Shown: positions 44,833 through 54,668, counted from the stretch's first letter. The stretch is 64,000 nt of DNA from Cupriavidus yeoncheonensis (GCF_905397275.1 NZ_CAJPUY010000009.1:1-64000); one strand, 5' to 3'. Translations and numbers: made by a program. Notes: generated by a model not told the origin, from the sequence alone.

Positions 44833-45810
44833 TCAGGACGCTGTTGCGCGCAGCGAGGCCAGCGCTTCGAGCACGGCCGTGATGGCCCGCGGATCGCGCA
44901 GCAGCGATACGTGGCCGATACCTGTCAGCGTCTTGTGCTGCGCGCCATCCAGCCAGCTGGTACACGGCGGCCCGGCGATGGAGTCGTGCCAGCTGAAGAT
45001 CGATACCAGGCGCGTGCGCAAGGCAGGTGCCTCGGCTTCGGCCAGAGCGCTCAGCCAGGGGCTGCCGCAGCGCATCTGCCAGCTATTGCGGCCGGCTCCG
45101 AAGCGGGCCAGTGCGCAGCCGTGGTGCGGGGTGCCAAGCGTGACGATGCCGGCGCAGGTGTTCTCGCCGGAGCGCGCCCGCGCCGCCCGCGCCACGAGGC
45201 CGCCCATGCTGTGGCATACCAGCAGCGGGGGCTGGCCGGTACTTGCCTTGATCTGGCCGATATGGCGCCCCAGGGCGTCGGCATAGTCGTCGAGATCACC
45301 GAGGACTGGCTCCAGGTCGATCGCTTCGCAGGGGTAGCCGGCGGCCGCCAGCGCGGGTTGCAGGTCCAGCCAGACGGCATGGTTGCAGGCGTAGCCGTGC
45401 ACCAGCAGCACGGTGGGCATCGGGCGCGCTGCGAACGTGTCCGCAGGCTGCACGTACCGGCGGTGAGAGCAGAACGGCTGCAGCCAGTTGAACATGCGGA
45501 ATACCGCGATGTACTCATTGGCAAAGCACCGGATCGCCTGGGCGGGCCGCAGCGGCAGCCTGCCGCTGGCAAGCCCGGCCGGCGCGGGAGGAGGGCGCTG
45601 GTGGCGCGCGACGCCGGTACCGCGACGCGTCATGGCGAAGGCCAGTCCGATGCCCACGGCAAGTCCGGCCAGCACCGCCGCGATGCCGGCAAGCAGTGCC
45701 ACCGGCCAGGTCCAGCCAGCGTGCTGCGTCAGTTGCCAGCCGATGCCGGCCGCCGTGACCGCCTGCAGCATTACCGCGACGCGACGTGCGCCGGCGGCGC
45801 CCAGGGTCAT
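44833..45810 (-). CDS. Alpha/beta hydrolase (lipase-like), membrane anchored
   Basis: 325 residues. Two N-terminal hydrophobic segments (about 15-60) precede a lipase fold: TVLLVHGYACNHAVW (oxyanion region), the nucleophile elbow VCHSMGGLVARA, and GIGHVSLL with the catalytic histidine. It resembles PGAP1/triacylglycerol lipase proteins. The start overlaps the stop of the RDD gene by ATGA. Substrate unknown. Confidence 0.9.
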   Translation of the reverse strand: MTLGAAGARRVAVMLQAVTAAGIGWQLTQHAGWTWPVALLAGIAAVLAGLAVGIGLAFAMTRRGTGVARHQRPPPAPAGLASGRLPLRPAQAIRCFANEYIAVFRMFNWLQPFCSHRRYVQPADTFAARPMPTVLLVHGYACNHAVWLDLQPALAAAGYPCEAIDLEPVLGDLDDYADALGRHIGQIKASTGQPPLLVCHSMGGLVARAARARSGENTCAGIVTLGTPHHGCALARFGAGRNSWQMRCGSPWLSALAEAEAPALRTRLVSIFSWHDSIAGPPCTSWLDGAQHKTLTGIGHVSLLRDPRAITAVLEALASLRATAS

Positions 45811-46343
45811 GGGCGCGGTGGTCGCAGGTCGGCCAGGCGCGTGCGCGCCAGGCGGTCATGCAGGAACTGGCGGCGCGGGTCCAGCCAGGCCAGCAGGATC
45901 CACACGAGGAGCCCGGCGCAGAGCACGCCGACGAACGGACCTTTCACCAGGCCGAGCCAATGCCCGAGGGCGGCCGAAGGCGGCAGCCACAACCAGGCGA
46001 GCACGTAGCGCAGCGCCGCCTGCGGCCAGCGCGGCGGCTCACCCCGGGCGGTCTCGATCCGCATGCGCCAGGTCTGCATGGCCAACGTCTGGCCGCTACG
46101 CTGCCAGAACCACGTGAAGTAGAACCCCATGACCACGAAGCTCCAGCCCTGGATCGCGTAAGGGGTGTCCAGCCCAAGCTTCTGCAGCATCGGGCGGACC
46201 AGCAGGAACAGCGCCGTCGAGGCGCTCATCACGCCGAACAGCAGCACACCCTCGTACAGCATGCAGGCGATGCGGCGGCTCAACGGCGGGGCGGGCGGAT
46301 GGGAGGCGGTGGCGGACGACGGAGCGAGGGTAGCGGCAGGCAT
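45807..46343 (-). CDS. RDD family membrane protein
   Basis: 178 residues from ATG 46343; similarity starts at PPLSRRIACMLYEGVLLFGVM with the RDD-type arginine and acidic residue, then GWSFVVMGFYFTWFWQRSGQTLAMQTWRMRI and two more hydrophobic segments. RDD proteins are membrane proteins of largely unknown transport or ion function. It is coupled (ATGA) to the downstream hydrolase and lies 114 bp after the DUF3106 gene in the sigma-factor cluster. Confidence 0.9.
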   Translation of the reverse strand: MPAATLAPSSATASHPPAPPLSRRIACMLYEGVLLFGVMSASTALFLLVRPMLQKLGLDTPYAIQGWSFVVMGFYFTWFWQRSGQTLAMQTWRMRIETARGEPPRWPQAALRYVLAWLWLPPSAALGHWLGLVKGPFVGVLCAGLLVWILLAWLDPRRQFLHDRLARTRLADLRPPRP

Positions 46344-46457
46344 GGCACGGAAACGGGTGACCTTGGGACCTTGGGCAGGCGGTCCGGCGCTGACCAAGCC
46401 TGGCCCGGTCACGTGCGGAATCCGGCGATTATGCCAAATGCCCGTCCGCGGGTCGCT

Positions 46458-47225
46458 TTACTGCCGGATGGTGCTGTCGGCCTGGGTGGCGGCAGCGGCT
46501 TCGGACCCGCCTTCCGGCACGGCCGGCGGTGCGGGGGATGCCGGGGCGTTCGCCGGCGGCGATGCGGCGGGAACGGCGGGCGCGGCAACCGATGCGTCGG
46601 CGGTACCGGCCTTGGCGGCGGCCGCCGAGGCCGGCCTGGCGGTCAGCGCGGCGGGCTTCTTGTCCTGGTGAATCTGGCGACTGGTGTCGCTGGGCAGGCG
46701 CTTGCCACTGGGCAGCGCGCTGACGGCGCCTGGCCGGTGCGGCACGTGCTCGGCGGCAGCCAGCTTCTTCTTCTGCTCTTCGGGCAACTGCTGGTACTTG
46801 TCCCAGGCCTCGGTTTTCTTTTCCGCCGGCAGGGCTCGCGTGATCTGGTAATTCTCACGCGCAAGGCGGCGCTGCTGCGGCGTCATCTTGACCCACTCGG
46901 CCATCCGGGTCTGCAGTCGCGCCTGCTCGTCCGGCGAAAACTTCGGGTAGCGTTCGGCAATACGCAGCCACTTGCGCCGGTTGAATTCGGGTAGCGTGTC
47001 CCATAGTGGCTGCATCGGCCCCAGGATGCGCTGCTGGACGGGTGTGAGTTCCGACCACGCGGGGTGTGCATTGACAGCCTGCGTGGCCTGCGGCGCTGAC
47101 GCCGGCCCTTGCGCATGGGCGGAGGGCGGTGTCAGGCACCAGATGGCGGCGGCACAGAAACCCGACAGCAGAAGGGTTTCCAGCCGGCGGCGTGTTGCGT
47201 CGGAGCGGGAAGTCGCGCGGGCCAT
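46458..47225 (-). CDS. DUF3106 protein, exported
   Basis: 255 residues. An N-terminal signal or anchor segment (LETLLLSGFCAAAIWCLTP ending AHAQG) leads to the DUF3106 domain: WSELTPVQQRILGPMQPLWDTLPEF, RKWLRIAERYPKFSPDEQARLQTRMAEW and TPQQRRLARENYQ. A low-complexity alanine/proline tail (about 180-255) follows. It lies 2 bp after the DUF3619 gene and is probably cotranscribed with the sigma factor. Periplasmic, function unknown; the tryptophan-rich helices resemble stress sensors only in general layout. Confidence 0.88.
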   Translation of the reverse strand: MARATSRSDATRRRLETLLLSGFCAAAIWCLTPPSAHAQGPASAPQATQAVNAHPAWSELTPVQQRILGPMQPLWDTLPEFNRRKWLRIAERYPKFSPDEQARLQTRMAEWVKMTPQQRRLARENYQITRALPAEKKTEAWDKYQQLPEEQKKKLAAAEHVPHRPGAVSALPSGKRLPSDTSRQIHQDKKPAALTARPASAAAAKAGTADASVAAPAVPAASPPANAPASPAPPAVPEGGSEAAAATQADSTIRQ

Positions 47226-47227
47226 GT

Positions 47228-47665
47228 CTATTGCCCGCGCTTCAGGAACACGTGGAAGCCCTGGTCGGCGTATGCCGTGGGGGGGAGGTCGTCGAGCAGC
47301 ATGGCAGCATCGATGTCCGCCAGTTCCTCGACGCGTTTCTGTTGCTGCCAGTGATAGATGCCGATCAGGCCGGCGCCGAGCGCGACCAGGGCCCAGACCA
47401 GCGCGCCCCGCTTCAGCCAGGCACCGACCCGGTGCAAGGCCGAGTCGTCTTCATCGTCGAACGACGGCACGTGGTGGCCGGTCGGCATGGCAAATTGCGG
47501 CACGCGCACCGGGGCCTCGGCCTTCTTGTGGGCCAGCGCCATGCGGCGCGCGGCCGCCAGCCGCTCGCTCACACCGGCCGGCAAGTCGTCGGCGGATGCG
47601 TCGAGTGCAGCGCGAACCTCATGCGCGAAGCGTAGTTCCTGAATTTCTCTGTCGTTTCTGCTCAT
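47228..47665 (-). CDS. DUF3619 membrane protein, candidate anti-sigma factor
   Basis: 145 residues from ATG 47665 (MSRNDREIQELRFAHEVRAALD), with GGGGGG upstream. A cytoplasmic N-terminal part of about 90 residues is followed by one membrane segment (ALVWALVALGAGLIGIYHW) and a short periplasmic tail. Its ATG overlaps the TGA of the sigma factor (ATGA). Position, topology and coupling are those of a membrane anti-sigma factor, although no zinc-binding HxxxCxxC motif is seen, so the role is inferred. Confidence 0.85.
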   Translation of the reverse strand: MSRNDREIQELRFAHEVRAALDASADDLPAGVSERLAAARRMALAHKKAEAPVRVPQFAMPTGHHVPSFDDEDDSALHRVGAWLKRGALVWALVALGAGLIGIYHWQQQKRVEELADIDAAMLLDDLPPTAYADQGFHVFLKRGQ

Positions 47666-48228
47666 AGTCGAACCCCCCGTGCGCGCAATGCTTGCGCCAG
47701 GGTATGCGTGGCACGGGAACAGTGCGTCTTGACGCTGCCTTCTGAGCACCCCATGACCGCGGCGGTTTCGGCGACGTCCATATCCTCCCAGTAACGCATC
47801 AGGAATGCCTCGCGTTGACGCGTCGGCAAACGCTGGATTTCCTGCTCGATGATGTGCATCACCTGTGCCCGCTCGACCTTGTCGGCGCTGCTCTCGGCTG
47901 ATTGGGAGCCGGCCTGGGCTTCGAGCGTATCGAGCAGGTCGTTGTCGTCACCATCCCGTTCGTCGCGCAGCGTCGAAAAGAGCGACACCCAGGTGTTGCG
48001 CACCTTCTGGCGGCGGAACCAGTCGTGAATGGTGTTCTGGAGGATGCGCTGGAACAGCGGGGGCAATTCCGCGGCGCTCTTGTCGCCGTATTTTTCCGCC
48101 AGCTTGATCATGGCGTCCTGGACGATGTCCAGCGCGGCTTCGTCGTCGCGCACGGCAAAGACCGCCTGCTTGAAGGCGCGCCGCTCAACGCTGGCGAGAA
48201 AATCGGACAGTTCCTGGTCGGTAGCCAT
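47662..48228 (-). CDS. ECF-type RNA polymerase sigma factor
   Basis: 188 residues. Region 2 contains ALDIVQDAMIKLAEKYG and the DNA-melting helix WFRRQKVRNTWVSLFS; region 4 has LPTRQREAFLMRYWEDMDVAETAAVMGCSEGSVKTHCSRATHTL. It is first in a minus-strand cluster with DUF3619, DUF3106, RDD and hydrolase genes. Regulated stimulus unknown. The 347-bp gap upstream is shared with ilvB. Confidence 0.94.
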   Translation of the reverse strand: MATDQELSDFLASVERRAFKQAVFAVRDDEAALDIVQDAMIKLAEKYGDKSAAELPPLFQRILQNTIHDWFRRQKVRNTWVSLFSTLRDERDGDDNDLLDTLEAQAGSQSAESSADKVERAQVMHIIEQEIQRLPTRQREAFLMRYWEDMDVAETAAVMGCSEGSVKTHCSRATHTLAQALRARGVRL

Positions 48229-48254
48229 GCAGGCGGGTGAAAGACGGTATCTCT

Positions 48255-48311
48255 ATGCTGGTGGATGTGCTGCGAACGGCTCGCGGCGTACCCGGAGTGG
48301 TGCGATGCTAG
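48255..48311 (+). CDS. Possible short leader peptide upstream of ilvB
   Basis: An 18-codon open frame, MLVDVLRTARGVPGVVRC, has seven valine/leucine codons (four before codon 7), as in branched-chain attenuator leaders, 264 bp before ilvB. It has no strong ribosome binding site and no clear terminator pair before ilvB. The same gap also holds AAGTGG/CCACTT (48320-48337, with TTTTTT after it on the minus strand) and TGTATT/AATACA (48339-48356), an inverted repeat. A weak candidate only. Confidence 0.25.
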   Translation: MLVDVLRTARGVPGVVRC

Positions 48312-48575
48312 CAAAAAACAAGTGGCCATGACCACTTCTGTATTGTCCCTAATACAAGAACCTACCTCCAAAGTGCCGGCCGGAGAACTCAAAAAAGACC
48401 GTAGACCGCGCTGGTGCATTGCAGTATCATCGACGGTTCACACGACATCAGTGGTTGTCTCATCCGGCCGCTTATGAGGCGGTCTTCCATGCAGACGCGC
48501 ACCGCTTGAACCCGAGCCACAAGCCCGGCAGAGAGCATCCAAACAATTTTTTGCCGAAAATTGCAAAGGACTGAA

Positions 48576-50339
48576 ATGAACATGCCCAGCGCGGAATTCT
48601 CCCACGCAGACAGCAATTCATCTGCCGCACCCGAAATGATCGGGGCGGAAATTCTCGTTCACGCACTTGCCGAAGAAGGCGTCGAGTACGTCTGGGGCTA
48701 CCCCGGCGGCGCAGTGCTGTATATCTACGACGAGCTCCACAAGCAAACGAAGTTCGAGCACATCCTGGTGCGCCACGAGCAGGCCGCGGTCCATGCCGCA
48801 GACGGCTATGCGCGGGCAACCGGCAAGGTGGGCGTTGCCCTGGTGACCTCGGGTCCCGGCGTGACCAATGCCGTCACGGGGATTGCCACCGCGTATCTCG
48901 ATTCGATCCCGATGGTGGTGATCACCGGCAACGTGCCGACCCACGCGATCGGCCAGGATGCCTTCCAGGAATGCGATACCGTCGGGATTACCCGGCCGAT
49001 CGTCAAGCACAACTTCCTTGTGAAGGACGTGCGCGACCTCGCTTCGACCATCAAGAAGGCGTTCTACATTGCCTCCACCGGCCGTCCGGGCCCGGTGGTC
49101 GTGGACATTCCCAAGGATGTCTCGCGCAACACCTGCAAGTACGAGTACCCCAAGTCCATCGACATGCGCTCGTACAGCCCGGTGAACAAGGGGCATTCGG
49201 GACAGATCCGCAAGGCCGTGGCGCTGCTGCAGGGCGCGGAGCGTCCGTACATCTACGCTGGCGGCGGCGTAGTGCTGGCGAACGCCAGCGAGGAACTGCG
49301 CCAGCTGGCCGCCATCACGGGCCACCCGGTCACCAACACGCTGATGGCCCTGGGCGCGTTCCCCGGCAGCAGCAAGCAGTTCGTCGGCATGCTCGGCATG
49401 CACGGCACGTACGAGGCCAATATGGCCATGCAGGACTGCGACGTGCTGATTGCCATCGGCGCGCGTTTCGATGACCGCGTGATCGGCAATCCGGCGCACT
49501 TCGCCTCGCAGGCGCGCAAGATCATCCACATCGACATCGACCCGTCGTCGATCTCGAAGCGCGTGAAGGTGGACATCCCCATCGTCGGCAATGTCAAGGA
49601 CGTGCTGCAGGAACTGATCGCCCAGCTCCAGGCCAGCGACATCAAGCCCAAGCGCGAGGCCCTGGCCAAGTGGTGGGAGCGGATCGAGCAATGGCGTTCG
49701 GTGGACTGCCTCAAGTACGACCGAAGCTCCGAGATCATCAAGCCGCAGTACGTGGTCGAGAAGATCTGGGAACTGACCAAGGGCGATGCCTTCATCTGCT
49801 CCGACGTCGGCCAGCACCAGATGTGGGCCGCGCAGTTCTACAAGTTCAACGAGCCGCGCCGCTGGATCAACTCCGGTGGCCTGGGCACGATGGGCGTGGG
49901 CCTGCCGTATGCCATGGGTATCAAGAAGGCGTTCCCGGAGAAGGAAGTCGTCACCATCACGGGTGAGGGCTCGATCCAGATGTGTATCCAGGAACTGTCG
50001 ACCTGCCTGCAGTACGACACGCCGGTCAAGATCTGCTCGCTCAACAACGGCTACCTGGGCATGGTGCGCCAGTGGCAGGAAATCGAATACGACAACCGCT
50101 ACTCGCATTCCTACATGGATGCACTGCCTGACTTCGTGAAACTGGCCGAGGCCTATGGCCATGTCGGCATGCGCGTGGAAAAGACGTCCGACGTCGAGCC
50201 GGCGCTGCGCGAGGCCTTCCGCCTGAAGGACCGAACCGTGTTCCTGGACTTCCAGACCGATCCCACCGAAAACGTCTGGCCGATGGTCCAGGCGGGCAAG
50301 GGCATTTCGGAAATGCTGCTCGGCGCGGAGGACCTGTAA
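48576..50339 (+). CDS. ilvB: Acetolactate synthase large subunit
   Basis: 587 residues. It condenses pyruvate with pyruvate or 2-oxobutyrate, the first common step of branched-chain amino acid synthesis. The TPP family pattern shows YVWGYPGGAVLYIYDEL with the catalytic glutamate in RHEQAAVHAADGYARATGK, FAD/central domain RFDDRVIG, and the TPP motif GEGSIQMCIQELSTCLQY ... SLNNGYLGM, with GEG in place of GDG. ATG 48576 is best placed for the AAAGGA box 5 bp upstream. The stop shares one base with ilvN (TAATG). Confidence 0.98.
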   Translation: MNMPSAEFSHADSNSSAAPEMIGAEILVHALAEEGVEYVWGYPGGAVLYIYDELHKQTKFEHILVRHEQAAVHAADGYARATGKVGVALVTSGPGVTNAVTGIATAYLDSIPMVVITGNVPTHAIGQDAFQECDTVGITRPIVKHNFLVKDVRDLASTIKKAFYIASTGRPGPVVVDIPKDVSRNTCKYEYPKSIDMRSYSPVNKGHSGQIRKAVALLQGAERPYIYAGGGVVLANASEELRQLAAITGHPVTNTLMALGAFPGSSKQFVGMLGMHGTYEANMAMQDCDVLIAIGARFDDRVIGNPAHFASQARKIIHIDIDPSSISKRVKVDIPIVGNVKDVLQELIAQLQASDIKPKREALAKWWERIEQWRSVDCLKYDRSSEIIKPQYVVEKIWELTKGDAFICSDVGQHQMWAAQFYKFNEPRRWINSGGLGTMGVGLPYAMGIKKAFPEKEVVTITGEGSIQMCIQELSTCLQYDTPVKICSLNNGYLGMVRQWQEIEYDNRYSHSYMDALPDFVKLAEAYGHVGMRVEKTSDVEPALREAFRLKDRTVFLDFQTDPTENVWPMVQAGKGISEMLLGAEDL

Positions 50340-50830
50340 TGCGACACATCATTTCGGTCCTGCTGGAAAACGAACCAGGCGCGCTGTCGCGCGTGGTCGG
50401 CCTGTTCTCGGCTCGCGGCTACAACATCGAGACGCTGACGGTGGCGCCCACCGAAGACGCGTCGCTGTCGCGCATGACGATCGTCACGACCGGTTCGGAT
50501 GACGTGATCGAACAGATCACCAAGCACCTGAACCGCCTCGTGGAAGTGGTGAAGGTGGTCGACCTGACCGAGGGCGCGCACATCGAACGCGAGCTGATGC
50601 TTGTGAAGGTGCGCGCGGTCGGCAAGGAGCGCGAGGAAATGAAGCGCACCGCCGACATCTTCCGTGGCCGCATCATCGACGTCACCGAGAAGACCTACAC
50701 CATCGAGCTGACCGGCAACGGCGTCAAGCTCGATGCGTTCCTCGATGCCATCGACCGCACCGCCATCCTCGAGACCGTCCGTACCGGCGGCTCGGGCATC
50801 GGCCGCGGCGAGCGCATCCTGAAGGTCTGA
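50339..50830 (+). CDS. ilvN: Acetolactate synthase small regulatory subunit
   Basis: 163 residues. The N-terminal ACT domain reads MRHIISVLLENEPGALSRVVGLFSARGYNIETLTVAPTED, the valine-sensing subunit of the enzyme; the second half is the ALS_ss_C domain. It overlaps ilvB by one base (TAATG), consistent with stoichiometric coupled translation. Often named ilvH in other species. ilvC follows after 128 bp. Confidence 0.98.
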   Translation: MRHIISVLLENEPGALSRVVGLFSARGYNIETLTVAPTEDASLSRMTIVTTGSDDVIEQITKHLNRLVEVVKVVDLTEGAHIERELMLVKVRAVGKEREEMKRTADIFRGRIIDVTEKTYTIELTGNGVKLDAFLDAIDRTAILETVRTGGSGIGRGERILKV

Positions 50831-50856
50831 CCGGGACGTCCCGCAACGCACGCTGA

Positions 50857-51975
<1,119 letters not shown>

Positions 51976-52225
51976 GCTGCCTGCGAGCTTGAGGGTCGTG
52001 CCGCCCGACGGGTGGTACGGCCACGGCCGTTCAGTGTCTCGTGGATGCCTTCTATAGTGGGAAGGGATTCGCGGGGCCTGAACGGCTTTTTGTTATCCTT
52101 GTCAGACTTTGGGCGGAGCGTGCCTTATCCTGCTCCGCATTGGTGCCGTCGGGCCCGCCAGTGGCCGCGTCTGCCGCAGCTGAGTGCGCGATCGTACCTT
52201 TTCCTCTCAACCAAACAAGCACTGC

Positions 52226-52879
52226 ATGAACTATCCTCATCCGCTGATCGCCCGTGAAGGCTGGCCATTCCTGGCCGGCGCCTTTCTCATCTCGCTGCTG
52301 GTGCATGCCAGCGCGGGTTTCTGGTGGGCATTGCCGTTGTGGATCATCACGCTGTTCGTGCTCCAGTTTTTCCGTGATCCGCCGCGGCCGATCCCCGCGC
52401 AACCGAATGCCGTGCTGGCACCCGCCGACGGGCGTATCGTCTCGGTGGAAAAAGTGCAGGACCCCTATGCCGGCCGTGAAGCGCTGAAGATCAGCGTGTT
52501 CATGAACGTGTTCAACGTGCATTCGAACCGTGCCTCGGTTGACGGCAAGGTCGAGAAGCTCGAATACTTTCCGGGCAAGTTCGTCAACGCCGACCTGGAC
52601 AAGGCATCGACAGAAAATGAACGCAACGCGGTGGTGATCCGCCGCGCCGTTGACGGCCAGATCGTGACGCTGGTGCAGGTGGCTGGCCTGGTGGCACGCC
52701 GCATCCTGTGCTACACCAGGGTGGGCGAAAACCTGTCGCGCGGCCAGCGCTATGGTTTTATCCGTTTCGGTTCCCGGGTGGACGTCTACCTGCCGCTGAG
52801 TGCGCGGCCGCGTGTCACCATCGGCGAAAAGGTGTCGGCATCGTCGACGATCCTCGCCGAGCTGGACGAACTGAAGTAA
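52226..52879 (+). CDS. psd: Phosphatidylserine decarboxylase (type II proenzyme)
   Basis: 217 residues of the short bacterial form. It converts phosphatidylserine to phosphatidylethanolamine. The N-terminal hydrophobic anchor ([20 protein letters not shown]) precedes the [13 protein letters not shown] active domain, the [17 protein letters not shown] segment, and the autocatalytic cleavage site GS in [11 protein letters not shown], which yields the pyruvoyl subunit. ATG 52226 is the family start; the ribosome binding site is weak. The 250-bp gap after ilvC has an imperfect hairpin (GTGCCGCCC/GGGTGGTAC) and nothing else clear. pssA follows 25 bp later. Confidence 0.96.
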   Translation: MNYPHPLIAREGWPFLAGAFLISLLVHASAGFWWALPLWIITLFVLQFFRDPPRPIPAQPNAVLAPADGRIVSVEKVQDPYAGREALKISVFMNVFNVHSNRASVDGKVEKLEYFPGKFVNADLDKASTENERNAVVIRRAVDGQIVTLVQVAGLVARRILCYTRVGENLSRGQRYGFIRFGSRVDVYLPLSARPRVTIGEKVSASSTILAELDELK

Positions 52880-52904
52880 GCGACCACCAGACAGGAGCGC
52901 TGTA

Positions 52905-53804
52905 ATGGTTGCCTTCCACCGACGCAACAAGCGGATTTCCAATGGCAACGTGACGCACCTGCGTCCGTTCCGCCACAACCAGCTGCGCGGCGCGGACGAC
53001 CTGGACGACGACGATGCCGCCGATGACCAGGACATTGTCTACGAGCGCCCACGCCCGCGCCGGCGCGGTATCTACCTGCTGCCCAATGCGTTCACCACGG
53101 CAGCGCTGTTCGCGGGCTTCTTTGCCATCGTGCAGGCCATGAACATGCGTTTCGACGTGGCGGCCATCGCCATCTTCGCGGCGATGGTGCTCGATGGCAT
53201 GGACGGGCGCGTGGCGCGCATCACCAATACGCAGAGCGCATTCGGCGAACAGTACGACTCGCTGTCAGACATGACGTCGTTCGGCGTGGCGCCTGCCCTG
53301 GTGATGTACGAATGGATCCTGCACGACCTGGGCAAATGGGGCTGGATAGCAGCCTTTGTCTATTGCACCTGCGCGGCGCTGCGGTTGGCGCGCTTTAACG
53401 CCAATATCGGTGTGGTCGACAAGCGCTTTTTCCAGGGCCTGCCGAGCCCTGCCGCAGCCGCGCTCGTGGCGGGCTTTGTCTGGCTTGTCATCGACAACAA
53501 GCTGCCGGTCAAGGAGCTGTGGATGCCGTGGGTGGCGTTCGGCATCACCTTGTATGCCGGGCTGTCGATGGTGTCGAACGCACCGTTCTACAGCGGCAAG
53601 GCGCTCGATGTCCGCTACCGCGTGCCGTTCGGCATGATGGTGCTGGTTCTCGTGCTGTTCGTGCTGGTATCGACCGACCCGCCGGTCGCACTGTTTGCGC
53701 TGTTTGTCGCGTACGCGATCTCAGGCTACGTACTGTGGGCCTGGCGAGGCATCCACGGCCAACCCGGGGTAGCGAAGCGGACGCGCGATAGCGGTAATCA
53801 CTAA
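52905..53804 (+). CDS. pssA: CDP-diacylglycerol-serine O-phosphatidyltransferase
   Basis: 299 residues. The CDP-alcohol phosphatidyltransferase motif DGMDGRVAR (97-105) with FGEQYDSLSD (113-122) supplies the metal-binding aspartates D97, D100, D118 and D122. About eight membrane segments. It makes phosphatidylserine, the substrate of the preceding psd gene. An acidic DDLDDDDAADDQD stretch near residue 31 is typical of the betaproteobacterial form. AGGAG lies upstream. Confidence 0.97.
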   Translation: MVAFHRRNKRISNGNVTHLRPFRHNQLRGADDLDDDDAADDQDIVYERPRPRRRGIYLLPNAFTTAALFAGFFAIVQAMNMRFDVAAIAIFAAMVLDGMDGRVARITNTQSAFGEQYDSLSDMTSFGVAPALVMYEWILHDLGKWGWIAAFVYCTCAALRLARFNANIGVVDKRFFQGLPSPAAAALVAGFVWLVIDNKLPVKELWMPWVAFGITLYAGLSMVSNAPFYSGKALDVRYRVPFGMMVLVLVLFVLVSTDPPVALFALFVAYAISGYVLWAWRGIHGQPGVAKRTRDSGNH

Positions 53805-53934
53805 GCGACGCGAAGAGGGAGGGGCGCTGCGGCGCCCTTCGTGCTTTGCGGACGCGGCTTCACCGGTTCCGGATTGCCATGGCTGCAACCGTGGCATGCA
53901 TTCTGTGTTTTCCACTCACCGTCAGGAGGATGTC

Positions 53935-54438
53935 ATGGGCATGTTCGACTTCATCAAGGAAGCGGGGGAAAAGCTGTTCGGCACCGGCGAGGCCAAGGCT
54001 GCGCAGGACGCCGCGGCGGCCGACGCATCGGCCGAGAAGGTGGATGCGGCCAACCGGGCTGCCGGCGATGCCATCGAGGCGTACATCAGGAAGATGGGAC
54101 TCGACGCCACCGGGCTGATGGTGCAAGTGGATGGCTCCCAGGGGCTGGTGACCGTGTTCGGCGTGGCCCCTGACCAGGCCACGCGCGAAAAGATCATCCT
54201 GTGCTGCGGCAACGTCGAAGGCGTGGACAAGGTGGAAGACAAGATGTCGGTCAACGTGGAGTCGTCCGAGTCGCAGTGGCACACCGTGGTCAAGGGCGAC
54301 ACGCTGTGGGCGATCTCGCAGGCAGCCTATGGCAACGGCGCCGAATACAACCGCATCTTCGAGGCCAACACGCCGATGCTGTCGCATCCCGACAAGATCT
54401 ATCCCGGCCAGAAACTGCGGATCCCGCCGAAGGGCTGA
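53935..54438 (+). CDS. BON-LysM protein, Kbp/YgaU-like
   Basis: 167 residues, start ATG 53935 (MGMFDFIKEAGEKLFGTGEAK) after AGGAGG. The N-terminal half is a BON domain; the last about 53 residues form a LysM domain (HTVVKGDTLWAISQAAYGNG, YNRIFEAN, IYPGQKLRIPPKG). E. coli Kbp (YgaU) has this domain order and binds potassium. No signal peptide is visible, so it is cytoplasmic. It lies just before the leuA attenuator. Confidence 0.92.
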   Translation: MGMFDFIKEAGEKLFGTGEAKAAQDAAAADASAEKVDAANRAAGDAIEAYIRKMGLDATGLMVQVDGSQGLVTVFGVAPDQATREKIILCCGNVEGVDKVEDKMSVNVESSESQWHTVVKGDTLWAISQAAYGNGAEYNRIFEANTPMLSHPDKIYPGQKLRIPPKG

Positions 54439-54471
54439 GGCCGGCACCCGCCGCGCCCGTGATTCCCCGTC

Positions 54472-54500
54472 TTGCACGCGCGCGGCAACTCCGCTATATT
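54472..54500 (+). promoter_or_regulatory. sigma70 promoter of leuA leader
   Basis: TTGCAC (54472-54477), 17 bp, TATATT (54495-54500). Transcription should start near 54507, one base before the ATG of the leader peptide, so the leader would be translated from a leaderless or nearly leaderless mRNA. Confidence 0.75.
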
Positions 54501-54507
54501 CGTTGCC

Positions 54508-54588
54508 ATGATTTCGCGCCAAGCCCTACTCGCCCGCACCACCCTAGGTGGCCTACTAGGCCATCAGGTCGGGACGCGCGTGCGCTAA
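54508..54588 (+). CDS. leuL: Leucine leader peptide (leuA attenuator)
   Basis: 26 residues beginning MISRQALLARTTLGGLLG. It has five leucines of which four use CTA (codons at 54526, 54544, 54553, 54556), a very rare codon in this GC-rich genome, plus CTC at 54529. Clustered rare codons for the regulated amino acid just before a terminator are the hallmark of ribosome-mediated attenuation. Its stop (54586-54588) lies in the first hairpin of the leader. The downstream gene is leuA. Confidence 0.85.
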   Translation: MISRQALLARTTLGGLLGHQVGTRVR

Positions 54589-54608
54589 GGCTACCCATAC
54601 CTTAGCGC
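54582..54608 (+). promoter_or_regulatory. Pause hairpin (1:2) of the leu leader
   Basis: GCGCTAAGG (54582-54590) and CCTTAGCGC (54600-54608) form a perfect 9-bp stem across the leader-peptide stop codon. An alternative hairpin over the CTA codons (about GGCC...GGCC, 54550-54561) could form when the ribosome is absent. The exact antiterminator partner needs folding. Confidence 0.65.
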
Positions 54609-54630
54609 GGAATCACCAAGGAATTTTCCA

Positions 54631-54668
54631 ACGCCCCGGCCTGCATCGATGCACGCCGGGGCGTTTTG
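54631..54668 (+). terminator. leuA attenuator terminator
   Basis: ACGCCCCGGC (54631-54640) pairs perfectly with GCCGGGGCGT (54655-54664), with a small inner GCATCGATGC stem and TTTT at the end. It lies 42 bp after the leader-peptide stop and 88 bp before leuA. Confidence 0.85.

Noticed and set aside
53476..53496. CTTGTCATCGACAACAAG inverted repeat resembling the GntR sites
   Set aside because: It is inside the pssA coding sequence and the spacing differs from the TTGTNNACAA pattern.
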